A stretch of DNA of 38,976 nt. It comes from Mastigocoleus testarum BC008. GTDB lineage: Bacteria; Cyanobacteriota; Cyanobacteriia; Cyanobacteriales; Nostocaceae. A model generated the notes under the pieces. That model searched no databases and had not been told where the DNA came from. It was given only the letters and a program-made list of their open reading frames with translations. Of the stretch, positions 17,606 to 25,466 are shown in pieces. Where the stretch lies: NCBI RefSeq assembly GCF_001456025.1, contig NZ_LMTZ01000011.1, positions 1-38,976 on the forward strand, in the 5' to 3' direction. A program made the translations under genes and the position numbers. Numbering within the stretch: position 1 is the first letter of the stretch; each line of letters starts with the position of its first letter.

Positions 17606-18400
17606 TTATCGGTCTGATGCTATATTTGCTGAATTATTTAATGCTGCTAAAATTGCTGTTGAATCAGTAACAAAACCAAATATTTGTTTGACGTTGTATA
17701 ATGTTGCTTGCCAGCAATATTCTGGTGAAGTGGTAGCAGTACAATCTTTAATCAGAATGCAATCATACCCTAAAAAATTTGCATCTTGCAGCGTACAAAG
17801 AACGCACTGATCTGCATTTACACCAGTAAATAACAGAGTTGTTTTGCCTAAATTCCGTAAAATGCTATCTAAAGGTGTATCCCAAAATCCGCTCATCCTG
17901 TATTTATCCACATGAATATCTTGAGGAGATTGCTCTAATTCTTCCACTACTGCAGCAGCCCAACTACCCTTCGTTAATACTTTTGCTCCATTTTTGGGTA
18001 ACGGATCCCCTAAGCCTACACCGTTTCCCGTTGGGTTATAAACATGACGTAGACCCGCGCTAATATTTAGTAAATCTGGGCGATTACCCCAATTAACCCA
18101 AATTACTGGTACTCCTTGACTCCGCATTACAGGTAATAAACCTTGTAAAGGTATAATCGGAGTTCGTGCGGGTGAAACATCTACACCAATATGTGCTAAC
18201 CAACCGTCAGGATGACAAAAGTCATTTTGCATATCAATAACTAGAATGGCTGTCTTTTGCAAATCCAATCGCAAAGTTTTACTTTCTGTTGTTAAGATAA
18301 CTTTTTGTGTGGTTTGAGCAGTTCTAGTAATATCTGCAATAGATTCATTAACTGACCAACTATTTGGTCCAACTCCCAAAGTTCGAAGTGGTGAATTCAT
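17606..18400 (-). CDS. Isochorismatase-family cysteine hydrolase, RutB-like
   Basis: A 264-residue hydrolase from the ATG at 18400; an in-frame GTG at 18412 would add four residues. The triad matches the family: D56 in AILVIDMQNDFCHP, K166 in HVDKYRMSGFWDTPLDSIL, and nucleophile C199 in FTGVNADQCVLCTL. The spacing of the three and the SGFW(N/D)TPLDSILR segment resemble RutB (ureidoacrylate amidohydrolase), and more distantly biuret hydrolase and N-carbamoylsarcosine amidase. It probably hydrolyses a C-N bond of a ureido or carbamoyl compound, releasing ammonia. The other rut genes are absent here. Divergent from it is an amidohydrolase that also acts on C-N bonds, and a cupin follows, so the three may serve one nitrogen-salvage route. 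The exact substrate is unknown. Confidence 0.85.
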   Translation of the reverse strand: MNSPLRTLGVGPNSWSVNESIADITRTAQTTQKVILTTESKTLRLDLQKTAILVIDMQNDFCHPDGWLAHIGVDVSPARTPIIPLQGLLPVMRSQGVPVIWVNWGNRPDLLNISAGLRHVYNPTGNGVGLGDPLPKNGAKVLTKGSWAAAVVEELEQSPQDIHVDKYRMSGFWDTPLDSILRNLGKTTLLFTGVNADQCVLCTLQDANFLGYDCILIKDCTATTSPEYCWQATLYNVKQIFGFVTDSTAILAALNNSANIASDR

Positions 18401-18497
18401 AACTTGCAACACTTAACACCATTTTTTATTTTGTAACTCGAAATTCTGTTGAGAGTCCGATTACTTAACTAAGGTTAAAATCATTAAGGGGAAAATT

Positions 18498-19904
18498 ATG
18501 AACTTTACGATTCAAAATGTTTTAATTCCCGATGAAAATGCTTATAAGAGTGTAGATGTACAAATTAGTGATGGAATTATTGCCGCGATCGCTCCAGAAT
18601 TAGATCCAGTTGGTACAGCTGTAAATGGTAAGAATAAGCTACTACTTCCAGGTTTTGTCAATGCCCACACTCACTCTTCTGAAATGTGGCAACGGGGAAT
18701 TATGTCAATTTTACCCCTGGAGTTGTGGTTAGCGGAACTTTATGATTTTGCTCCCTTAGATATCGAAAGAGTTTACTTAAGTGCTTTGGGAACAGCAGTG
18801 GAAACCTTGATGTCTGGTGGTACTACCGTCGTCGATCATTTGGTATTGATTCCAGATAGAGAATTAGAAACTATAGCTGCAGCAGTCCGGGCTTATCGGG
18901 AAGTTGGTATTCGTGCTTTTATTGCTCCTTTGATTCAAGACCAACCACTCGCTGCAGGAATTCCCTCAGGGGAAACCGACGAACAAGTACATGAATCTTA
19001 TTTTCGTCCAACTGAGGTAACTTTGGAACTGATGCAAGCTGCGATCGAGGAGTTCCACAAACCAGAAGATGGGATCTATTTTGCCTTAGCTCCTACTGGA
19101 ATTCAGTTGTGTAGCGATGCTTTATTTGAAGGATGTGTTGGACTAAGCAATAATTACGACCTTTGTCGTCACTCTCATTTACTTGAAACCAAAGCACAAC
19201 AGAAACTCGCTCAAGAAAAGTATGGTTGTACTGCAGTCGAACATCTTAACAGGTTAGGCTATTTAAATTCCCGTACTTCCCTTGCTCATTGCGTTTGGCT
19301 TACAGATAGTGATATTGACATTCTCGCAGAAAATCAATCTACAGTTGTTCATAACCCTTTGAGTAACTTACGTTTGGGTAGCGGTATTGCTCCTATTTTG
19401 AAATACCGTCAAGCAGGAGTAAATATTTCTTTTGGCTGTGATGGTGCTTCTAGCAACGATTCCCAAGATTTATTAGAAGCCATTAAAATTGGCTCCATTT
19501 TGCATAACGTAACTGATGCAGATTATCAGCACTGGATTACACCAAAACAAGCAGTAGAAATGGCATCTTTAGGGGGAACAAAAGGATTAAACCTTGCTGA
19601 AGAATTGGGTTCTTTGGCTGTTGGGAAAAAAGCAGATTTAGTACTGTACAACCTTACTGATTTATCTTTACTACCACGTACGGACCCCATCGGCTTATTA
19701 GTTTTGGGACGTCCCACAAATGTGGTTGACAGTGTTTGGGTAAATGGTAAACAAATAGTTGATAATAACAAAGTCAAAAATGTTAATGTGGATCGACTCC
19801 GACAAGAATTATTTAATCGCAGTCAATGGGAAACAAAACGAAAGTCAAAAACAGTTGCTGAACTAGAACAACACTATCGTTCGATAATGAATTTGAAAGA
19901 TTAG
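18498..19904 (+). CDS. Amidohydrolase, TRZ/ATZ or S-adenosylhomocysteine/MTA deaminase type
   Basis: A 468-residue metal-dependent hydrolase of the amidohydrolase superfamily. Metal ligands are visible: H57 and H59 in PGFVNAHTHSSE, later histidines in CRHSHLLET and LAHCVWL, and the catalytic aspartate in FGCDGASSND. The small N- and C-terminal beta-sandwich strands (residues 1-50; GKKADLVLYNL near 375) are typical. Relatives deaminate or dechlorinate heterocyclic amines (guanine, methylthioadenosine/SAH, s-triazines). AAGGGG at 18486-18491 sits six bases before the ATG. It is divergent from the RutB-like hydrolase with under 100 bases between starts, so a shared bidirectional promoter is likely. 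The substrate is not determined; a nitrogen-scavenging role is inferred from context. Confidence 0.85.
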   Translation: MNFTIQNVLIPDENAYKSVDVQISDGIIAAIAPELDPVGTAVNGKNKLLLPGFVNAHTHSSEMWQRGIMSILPLELWLAELYDFAPLDIERVYLSALGTAVETLMSGGTTVVDHLVLIPDRELETIAAAVRAYREVGIRAFIAPLIQDQPLAAGIPSGETDEQVHESYFRPTEVTLELMQAAIEEFHKPEDGIYFALAPTGIQLCSDALFEGCVGLSNNYDLCRHSHLLETKAQQKLAQEKYGCTAVEHLNRLGYLNSRTSLAHCVWLTDSDIDILAENQSTVVHNPLSNLRLGSGIAPILKYRQAGVNISFGCDGASSNDSQDLLEAIKIGSILHNVTDADYQHWITPKQAVEMASLGGTKGLNLAEELGSLAVGKKADLVLYNLTDLSLLPRTDPIGLLVLGRPTNVVDSVWVNGKQIVDNNKVKNVNVDRLRQELFNRSQWETKRKSKTVAELEQHYRSIMNLKD

Positions 19905-19908
19905 TTTT

Positions 19909-20012
19909 TTCAAAGATAATACTTTCAAAAATAACACTTTCAAAAATAACACTTTCAAAAAGAATACTTTCAAAACTATAACTTTGAAACCTGTGCCTTC
20001 AAAATCAATACT
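19909..20012. repeat. 15-bp tandem repeat, about seven units
   Basis: Units start at 19909, 19924, 19939, 19954, 19969, 19984 and 19999. Consensus TTCAAAAATAACACT; units 2 and 3 are identical and the later ones decay progressively, the last being 14 bp. The array begins five bases after the amidohydrolase stop codon. Confidence 0.85.
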
Positions 20013-20022
20013 TTGCTAATGG

Positions 20023-20096
20023 GATTTGCAAGGAATGTTTATCGGCTCGAGTTACGCTCACTTCTAAAAGTAATCGAGCTATATTCTTTGCAAATC
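20023..20096. repeat. Long imperfect hairpin
   Basis: GATTTGCAAGGAAT at 20023 pairs with ATTCTTTGCAAATC ending at 20096, and an inner CTCGAGTTAC/GTAATCGAG pair continues the stem. It follows directly after the 15-bp array. It could be a small mobile repeat or a transcript-end structure. Confidence 0.5.
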
Positions 20097-20569
20097 AATG
20101 TAAAAATTGATTTACAGGATACGAAAGTATTATAGTTTATTACTCTCAATTTTATTTTGATTTTTTATCAACAATATCTAACTTATTAGTCTAGATAATT
20201 ATTTTATCAATTGTTATAAAAATTTACCAGAAAGTATTTTGCAATAAATATAACAAGGAGTATTTATTATCATTTCTTGATTCTTTTTGTTCCATAACCT
20301 AAATATATATTTGCTATGTAGTATTTCATGATGGGTATAGCTTAGAATTTATATTTATATCCTTATTCTAGAGAAATATGCCTTAGGATATAGCGGTATT
20401 TATGCAGAGGTAATGTTTTATTTAATTGGAAAATTTTTATATTTATCTCCTGGCTCAATATAAATACTCATACCCCATCATCCAATGCAATTTGAAAGTG
20501 CCAAAAGAATAACTGGTCGATTAGTGGCACAATATAGACATGTTATGAAATACTAGTAGAGGTTGGCGG

Positions 20570-20669
20570 AAATAAATAGCCAGTTTTAGCAACGCCCATG
20601 CGCGGGCGTTGCTCTCTCCCAGACAGACTTTTGGTTTACCCAATAACTAAAAAAACTGACTATTTATTT
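20570..20669. mobile_element. MITE-like element with 18-bp terminal inverted repeats
   Basis: The left end AAATAAATAGCCAGTTTT (20570-20587) matches the complement of the right end (20652-20669) at 17 of 18 positions. Immediately inside the left arm is a perfect 9-bp hairpin, GCAACGCCC/GGGCGTTGC (20589-20612), and the core is GC-rich. CTAGTA-like sequence occurs on both flanks (about 20553 and 20682 on opposite strands). The element is about 100 bp without coding capacity, consistent with a non-autonomous element or a decayed IS end. Confidence 0.55.
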
Positions 20670-20730
20670 ATGCTCTAGTGTACTAGGTAGATATGTTCAG
20701 AAATTATAAATTAGAAATTTTCAATTTCAA

Positions 20731-20775
20731 AACTTCCAACCACAAAACTTCCAACCACAAAACTTCCAACCATAA
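20731..20775. repeat. 15-bp tandem repeat, three units
   Basis: AACTTCCAACCACAA at 20731-20745 and 20746-20760, with a one-base variant (ATAA end) at 20761-20775. The period is the same 15 bp as the array at 19909 but the sequence is unrelated. Confidence 0.85.
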
Positions 20776-21117
20776 AATTACTCGTTTTTATAACATTCCA
20801 TAGCATTATTTGTTTTGTTCAGTAAACTAAAGCTTTCATAAGTTAAATTAGGAAATAATTTCAACCCTAACGATATAATATCTAATGTTTCCCAAATCTT
20901 CTTAGTACCTTATAACTGTGACTTATTCTATCGAAAAATATATTGACAAACGAACATTTAAATTTAAAATAGCTGTTGTTTCACCTAATAATATCTATCC
21001 AAAGTGATATTTCTCTTCGTTGAATAATTAATGCTTAACTTTGGTAGATTTTTTTTAGTATCTGACGCTATTTTCGTGTAGATTAAAATTTTGTGTTTCC
21101 TAGTATTGTATATCGTG

Positions 21118-22599
21118 ATGGTAAAAAATCATAGAGATACTAAATTCCATTTGCCAAAATGGTCAGTTTTAGTCGCATCGAGTCTTGTTGCGATAATTAC
21201 AAGCATTAGTATTTTTAGCATAAAAAAATGGTCAGATAGAAGTTATAGATCTGAAATATTAGTAATAGAAATAGCTAGGCAATTGAACAGAATTAATGCT
21301 CTGGAATTGGAAGCAGTTGCAGAAAATAAAGTAGATGAGTCTAACCTCAAAGAGATAGAAAAAACTCGCGATAATATGACTGCAACAATAAATGCAATCA
21401 CTCAAATCGATCCAAATCAAGAAAAGCTATATGAAATTCTCGGCTTGTACAAAAAATATAAAAAATTCCAGGATGAACAATTTAAATTAATTGCAGAAAG
21501 AAAGATAAAACAGTCAATTAAAATAGACAAAGAAGAGGTAGATCCAACATTTGAAAAAATTGTCGAGAAAATAGATTGTTTAAGCAAAGATTATAAACAT
21601 CAAAAAGAACAAGCTGACTTCATATCTTACTTAGGGATTTTATCATCTTTAATTTTTGCAGCAGGATCCCTTGGTATTGTATTTTGGCGCTTTAATGCCT
21701 CATTGTTAATCCAAACCCAAAAACTAAATCAAGCACTTAGTGAATTACAACAAACACAAAGTCATTTAATTCAAACAGAAAAAATGGCGGGTTTAGGTCA
21801 AATGGTCGCTGGGGTAGCACATGAAATTAATAACCCAGCTACTTTTATCTATGGCAATATTAACTATACAAAAACCTATACTAGTCAACTCCTAGAATTA
21901 GTCGAACTTTATCAAAAAAATTATCCTGAGTCGAGTTCAGATATTCAGAATATGATTGAAAATATTGAACTGGATTTTTTGAAAGAAGATTTACCCAAGA
22001 CCCTATCATCAATTCAAAATGGTTCGGAACGAATTCGTCAAATAGTTCTTTCTTTACGAAACTTTTCCCGCTTAGATGAAGCAGAAATAAAGGAAGTCGA
22101 TCTTCATGCGGGGATAGACAGTACATTACTAATTCTCAGTACCAAATTTATTAAAGAAATTGAAATTATTTGCGATTATGGTGAATTACCACCAGTGGAG
22201 TGTTTAGCCGCACAAATAAACCAAGTCTTTATGAATATTCTGAGTAATGCTGCAGATGCTTTACTGGGTGATAAATCAATCTACTCTAAAAAAATTATTA
22301 TTCATACTGCAAGAATTTCCTTTAACCATATTCAGATAAAAATTGTAGATAACGGTCCTGGTATGAAACAAGAAATTCTCAACAAGATATTCGACCCGTT
22401 TTTTACTACTAAACCAGTTGGGAAAGGAACTGGGTTGGGACTTTCGATATCTTATAAAATTATTGAAAAACATCAAGGTAAGATAGCAGTTGATTCTCAA
22501 CTCAACAAAGGAACTGAGTTCACAATTACTTTACCAATTCGACACAATCAAGATTCTATTCGAGATATAACTCATGACATGGTAGTGAAGTTAACATAA
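21118..22599 (+). CDS. Membrane sensor histidine kinase (HisKA-HATPase_c)
   Basis: A 493-residue kinase from the ATG at 21118; the reading frame extends back to a TTG at 21091, but that adds an implausible hydrophobic leader. Two membrane helices (about 14-34 and 172-196) flank an extracytoplasmic, mostly charged helical domain of about 135 residues, a four-helix-bundle type sensor. A coiled coil ([16 protein letters not shown]) leads to the HisKA box with H235 in [14 protein letters not shown]. The ATPase domain shows the N box [16 protein letters not shown]1 DNGPGM, F box [13 protein letters not shown] and G2 GTGLGLSIS. It is a standard orthodox kinase with no receiver or adjacent response regulator, so it is an orphan whose partner lies elsewhere. 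The signal is unknown. Confidence 0.88.
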   Translation: MVKNHRDTKFHLPKWSVLVASSLVAIITSISIFSIKKWSDRSYRSEILVIEIARQLNRINALELEAVAENKVDESNLKEIEKTRDNMTATINAITQIDPNQEKLYEILGLYKKYKKFQDEQFKLIAERKIKQSIKIDKEEVDPTFEKIVEKIDCLSKDYKHQKEQADFISYLGILSSLIFAAGSLGIVFWRFNASLLIQTQKLNQALSELQQTQSHLIQTEKMAGLGQMVAGVAHEINNPATFIYGNINYTKTYTSQLLELVELYQKNYPESSSDIQNMIENIELDFLKEDLPKTLSSIQNGSERIRQIVLSLRNFSRLDEAEIKEVDLHAGIDSTLLILSTKFIKEIEIICDYGELPPVECLAAQINQVFMNILSNAADALLGDKSIYSKKIIIHTARISFNHIQIKIVDNGPGMKQEILNKIFDPFFTTKPVGKGTGLGLSISYKIIEKHQGKIAVDSQLNKGTEFTITLPIRHNQDSIRDITHDMVVKLT

Positions 22600-23156
22600 A
22601 AAGTAAAATTGGCGTTGGTGAGTGCGTAATGCTTTTGATACAACTATCTACAAAAAATTACTATCTACAAAAAATTAATGTTTCAGTAATTTAATTTCTT
22701 GATTAGCATTCTCTATTCAGCAACGCCATAAAATTGCTTAAATCGTAATTCACTATAATTCACTGCACAGTAAATATAAACAATACACCTATGTGCGAAA
22801 CGTTTGTTATTTTGATATCGAGTGTAGAGTAAAATTGTGGCTAATTCTGTCGATATGCTCAATATAAACTATTGAATATCAAAAACCTGTTATAGTCGTT
22901 TATGAGTATCGATGTATAGTATTTCTTCCTGTTTTCTCGAAGAATTTTTCTCTTACAAACTTAACTATCACAGGTTTTTGAATAAATTTTGACGAACTAT
23001 TTTCGATAAGCGATCATCAGTAAAGAGTTCGAATGGTCTTTAAGAAAATGTTTGGAAATTTATAAATTTCGTGGTCCATTAACCTCTTGCATCTTCCCCA
23101 GACATAAGAGCCTATCAGAACTTGATAGATTCCTATCCCACATACCGATATTTACA
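22600..23156. other. Convergent intergenic region with a 17-bp direct repeat
   Basis: Non-coding spacer between the kinase and the symporter, which converge. A 17-bp unit ACTATCTACAAAAAATT is duplicated in tandem at 22643-22659 and 22660-22676. GGCGTTG near 22611 and CAACGCC near 22721 are inverted with respect to each other and could pair at a distance. No clear terminator was found for either gene. Confidence 0.45.
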
Positions 23157-24605
23157 CTAGATGTCATTTTGTGAATCTTTTTGTAGCTCCTTGCAGTTCC
23201 AAAAGCCAAAAATTAGCCAAAATCCCAACATCCCCGAGGTCAATAATAAAATCGGAAATGCACCATATCTTGCTATTAACGGTGGTGCAGCTGCAGTAAA
23301 TAAGCCGCCACCAAGTATTGGTTCAAATAGTAATTGTTTGTAAGCGAAACACTCAAATGCACCGGAACGATTATCTGGATCCACCATTCTTAATAACAAT
23401 ATACCGGTAGAAGTCACTCCCATTGACTGCCCCAGATCTCCCAATCCTCTTTCGTAAGGATAAAAAGGAATCAAACGTGGCGCGAGAAAAATGAAAACGA
23501 ATATATTCCAAAGAATACCTGCCACTGACAAAATTAATATAGCCGGTAAGTTTTCTCCTAATGCAGTCAAAGAAATTGTGGCTAAAGCAGTGATAATTGT
23601 TATGTCTAGTGCTAATCCACCAATTCTCTCCATCAAAGGTCTGCTAATCATGTAGCTGCTACCAACACGCACCACAAGTAATTGGACTATAATTCCCCCG
23701 ATCAAGGCAATGGGAAACAAAGGAACATAAGGCATCAATCTAAATCCTTCTCCCATCCCCCAGGTAAGTGACTCAATCAAAATTAATGATTGTTGTATCA
23801 ACCAACCTACAGCAATTGCTAGTCCTACAAAACCAAAATTCAGGGATATTGGATCGATCAATAAATCCCGAAATAGATATTTTCTTGCTATTTCAATATC
23901 TGAATGACCTTCTACATTGATCTGATTTTCTTTACTTTGCTCGATATCTAAATCGATCTCTGTTTGGCGTTCTATCTGAATGCGTCCAGTACTTTTTCCC
24001 CAATTCATCAACCAAGTCCCAGCAACAATACCACCTACCAGTCCAATGGTGGCTAAGGTTAAGGATAAGTCTTTACCTGCAGGGAAATTCAATTGCTCAA
24101 AAGTCTGCGCCATACCTGCAGCGGTTCCATGTCCTCCTTCAAAACCCACCTCGATTAAGGCTGCAGCAATGGGAGGTAACTTAAAAACAGGTGTTAATAC
24201 GGTGATACTGAGCAATAAACCAATGACATATTGTCCCCACCCTAAAGTTTGTCCAAAAGCTGCTTGGGGAGAAGCCTGACGCCAAATCATTCGCCAACCA
24301 GGTATTGATTGTCCCAGAAATAAGGTTGCAAATACTATGTTTATAAAAATACTGGGTGATTGACTCCATACAGTTCGAATTGCTTCGGGGAAAAGTCCAT
24401 TCGCCCAAGGTGAAGCAGGATTATTGGCTGCAACAATTGCGCCTAAAACACTTGGACCTAATAATAAAGCAATTACGCCTGCGACCAAAGAACTTGGAAT
24501 ATAAAGCGATCGCAAAATTCTAATTCGCTGTCTAATGAAGCGCCCTACAAGAATTAATACAGCGATAAAAATATAAGCCCAGAAAACATCTATGAGTCTA
24601 AACAT
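23157..24605 (-). CDS. Sodium/glutamate symporter, GltS family
   Basis: A 482-residue polytopic membrane protein with about ten to twelve hydrophobic helices. The GltS-family signature GFEGGHGTAAG is at 154-164, and its inverted-repeat counterpart is in the second half (LGDLGQSMGVTSTGILLLRMVDPDN, shown here in the 395-420 region). A hydrophilic acidic loop (about 208-245) separates the two halves. GltS proteins import glutamate with Na+. At 482 residues it is longer than the roughly 400-residue E. coli protein, partly because of the central loop, so the substrate may be glutamate or a related dicarboxylate. It stands alone: the neighbours are the convergent kinase and, 166 bases upstream, the DUF952 gene on the same strand. 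Confidence 0.85.
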   Translation of the reverse strand: MFRLIDVFWAYIFIAVLILVGRFIRQRIRILRSLYIPSSLVAGVIALLLGPSVLGAIVAANNPASPWANGLFPEAIRTVWSQSPSIFINIVFATLFLGQSIPGWRMIWRQASPQAAFGQTLGWGQYVIGLLLSITVLTPVFKLPPIAAALIEVGFEGGHGTAAGMAQTFEQLNFPAGKDLSLTLATIGLVGGIVAGTWLMNWGKSTGRIQIERQTEIDLDIEQSKENQINVEGHSDIEIARKYLFRDLLIDPISLNFGFVGLAIAVGWLIQQSLILIESLTWGMGEGFRLMPYVPLFPIALIGGIIVQLLVVRVGSSYMISRPLMERIGGLALDITIITALATISLTALGENLPAILILSVAGILWNIFVFIFLAPRLIPFYPYERGLGDLGQSMGVTSTGILLLRMVDPDNRSGAFECFAYKQLLFEPILGGGLFTAAAPPLIARYGAFPILLLTSGMLGFWLIFGFWNCKELQKDSQNDI

Positions 24606-24771
24606 GTTATTTTGCTGTAATTACTGAGAAAGTAATTAAAATCTCTCCCAGGATAGTTTTATCTGCATATCTTTTCTATTTCTTATGAATGCAGATCGCA
24701 GATTATATATTATCTACCGCAAATCAGATGATATTTTCTGAAAATTAGTTTATATCCAAGATATTCCAAGG

Positions 24772-25110
24772 CTAAATATTCGCAGGTAATATAAATGAAC
24801 CATCTTCACCTGGTTTAAAGTCAATAATCTCTGATACTGCGTCAATATTTAAAGCGCCATAAATATGAGGAAAAACTTCTTCTCCTTCGAGAGCTTCATA
24901 ACGGATTTCTGGTTTGACTTTACTGGGAATGATGCAAAGAAGTTTTAAATTATGTTGATTTTTGAACAACCGATTGGCGACTTTAACTACTTGCGATCGA
25001 GTCGAACAATGGATAAAACCTTCCGACTCCAAGGTATCACCAAGATAAATACCAGTTGATTTTGCTTCTTCCCACACAGTGGATTGGGTAATGTGAAAAA
25101 TTTGATTCAT
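24772..25110 (-). CDS. DUF952 domain-containing protein
   Basis: A compact 112-residue cytoplasmic protein matching DUF952: IFHITQSTVWEEAKSTGIY at the start, the EGFIHCST segment in the middle, and FPHIYGALNIDAV near residue 85. Structures of the family resemble small alpha/beta folds; the enzymatic role is not established. The start is unusual: a 15-bp tandem duplication (25101-25115 and 25116-25130) carries the start codon, so a second upstream ATG opens a four-codon frame MNQI that stops directly against the true start. It is followed by the GltS gene on the same strand. No Shine-Dalgarno sequence is visible within the duplication. Confidence 0.82.
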   Translation of the reverse strand: MNQIFHITQSTVWEEAKSTGIYLGDTLESEGFIHCSTRSQVVKVANRLFKNQHNLKLLCIIPSKVKPEIRYEALEGEEVFPHIYGALNIDAVSEIIDFKPGEDGSFILPANI

Positions 25111-25130
25111 TTATATTTGATTCATTTATA
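25101..25130 (-). repeat. 15-bp tandem duplication spanning the DUF952 start codon
   Basis: TTTGATTCATTTATA occurs twice, at 25101-25115 and 25116-25130. On the minus strand the outer copy reads ATG AAT CAA ATA TAA (25125-25111), a minimal ORF in the same frame, ending immediately before the ATG of the DUF952 gene at 25110. Confidence 0.85.
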
Positions 25131-25193
25131 GCGGATTGCAACTAAGTGAGGTACAGTTCAAAAACTGAAAGTCAGTTATAAAGCAGATTCTAC

Positions 25194-25228
25194 TCCTGAC
25201 TCCTGTCTTCTGACTCCTGAATTCTGCT
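25194..25228. repeat. Heptameric short tandem repeat
   Basis: Five degenerate 7-bp units from 25194: TCCTGAC, TCCTGTC, TTCTGAC, TCCTGAA, TTCTGCT. Heptameric repeats of this kind are a known feature of filamentous cyanobacterial genomes. Confidence 0.7.
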
Positions 25229-25237
25229 GTATATAGG

Positions 25238-25290
25238 TAATTGAGATATAAGTAATCGAGATATAAGTAATCGAGATACAAGCAATCGAA
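25238..25290. repeat. 15-bp tandem repeat, three units plus a partial
   Basis: TAATTGAGATATAAG (25238-25252), TAATCGAGATATAAG (25253-25267), TAATCGAGATACAAG (25268-25282), then a partial CAATCGAA. It lies in the 356-bp spacer between the lipoprotein and DUF952 genes. The rest of that spacer (25291-25466) shows nothing else I can name. Confidence 0.85.
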
Positions 25291-25466
25291 AAAAATTAAT
25301 TTGATATTCCAATAGCACAATCTAAAAACATGTACGTACGAATAAATTCTTTATCTACGCCTTTATCTTGACCTATATGGTTTGATTGGAGTGCGCTACT
25401 TTACGTCGTAACACACCCCAATATTGAAACATCTACTATGTGCAAATGATATTTGGATGAAAATAT

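Larger units (their letters stand above)
19905..21117. other. Repeat-rich intergenic region of 1.2 kb
   Basis: No ORF of coding quality. It contains a 15-bp tandem repeat array directly after the amidohydrolase stop, a long imperfect hairpin (20023-20096), a MITE-like element (20570-20669) and a second 15-bp tandem array (20731-20775), each listed separately. The stretch 20100-20550 is plain AT-rich DNA with nothing I can name. Confidence 0.5.

Noticed and set aside
19909..20012. CRISPR-like array
   Set aside because: The units are directly contiguous with no spacers; it is a simple tandem repeat.
21091..21117. TTG start for the histidine kinase
   Set aside because: It adds nine residues with no ribosome binding site; the ATG at 21118 precedes a normal charged N terminus and membrane helix.
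25126..25320. A 64-codon minus-strand frame with YLYLDYLYL repeats
   Set aside because: It is the translation of the 15-bp tandem repeat array, not a protein.
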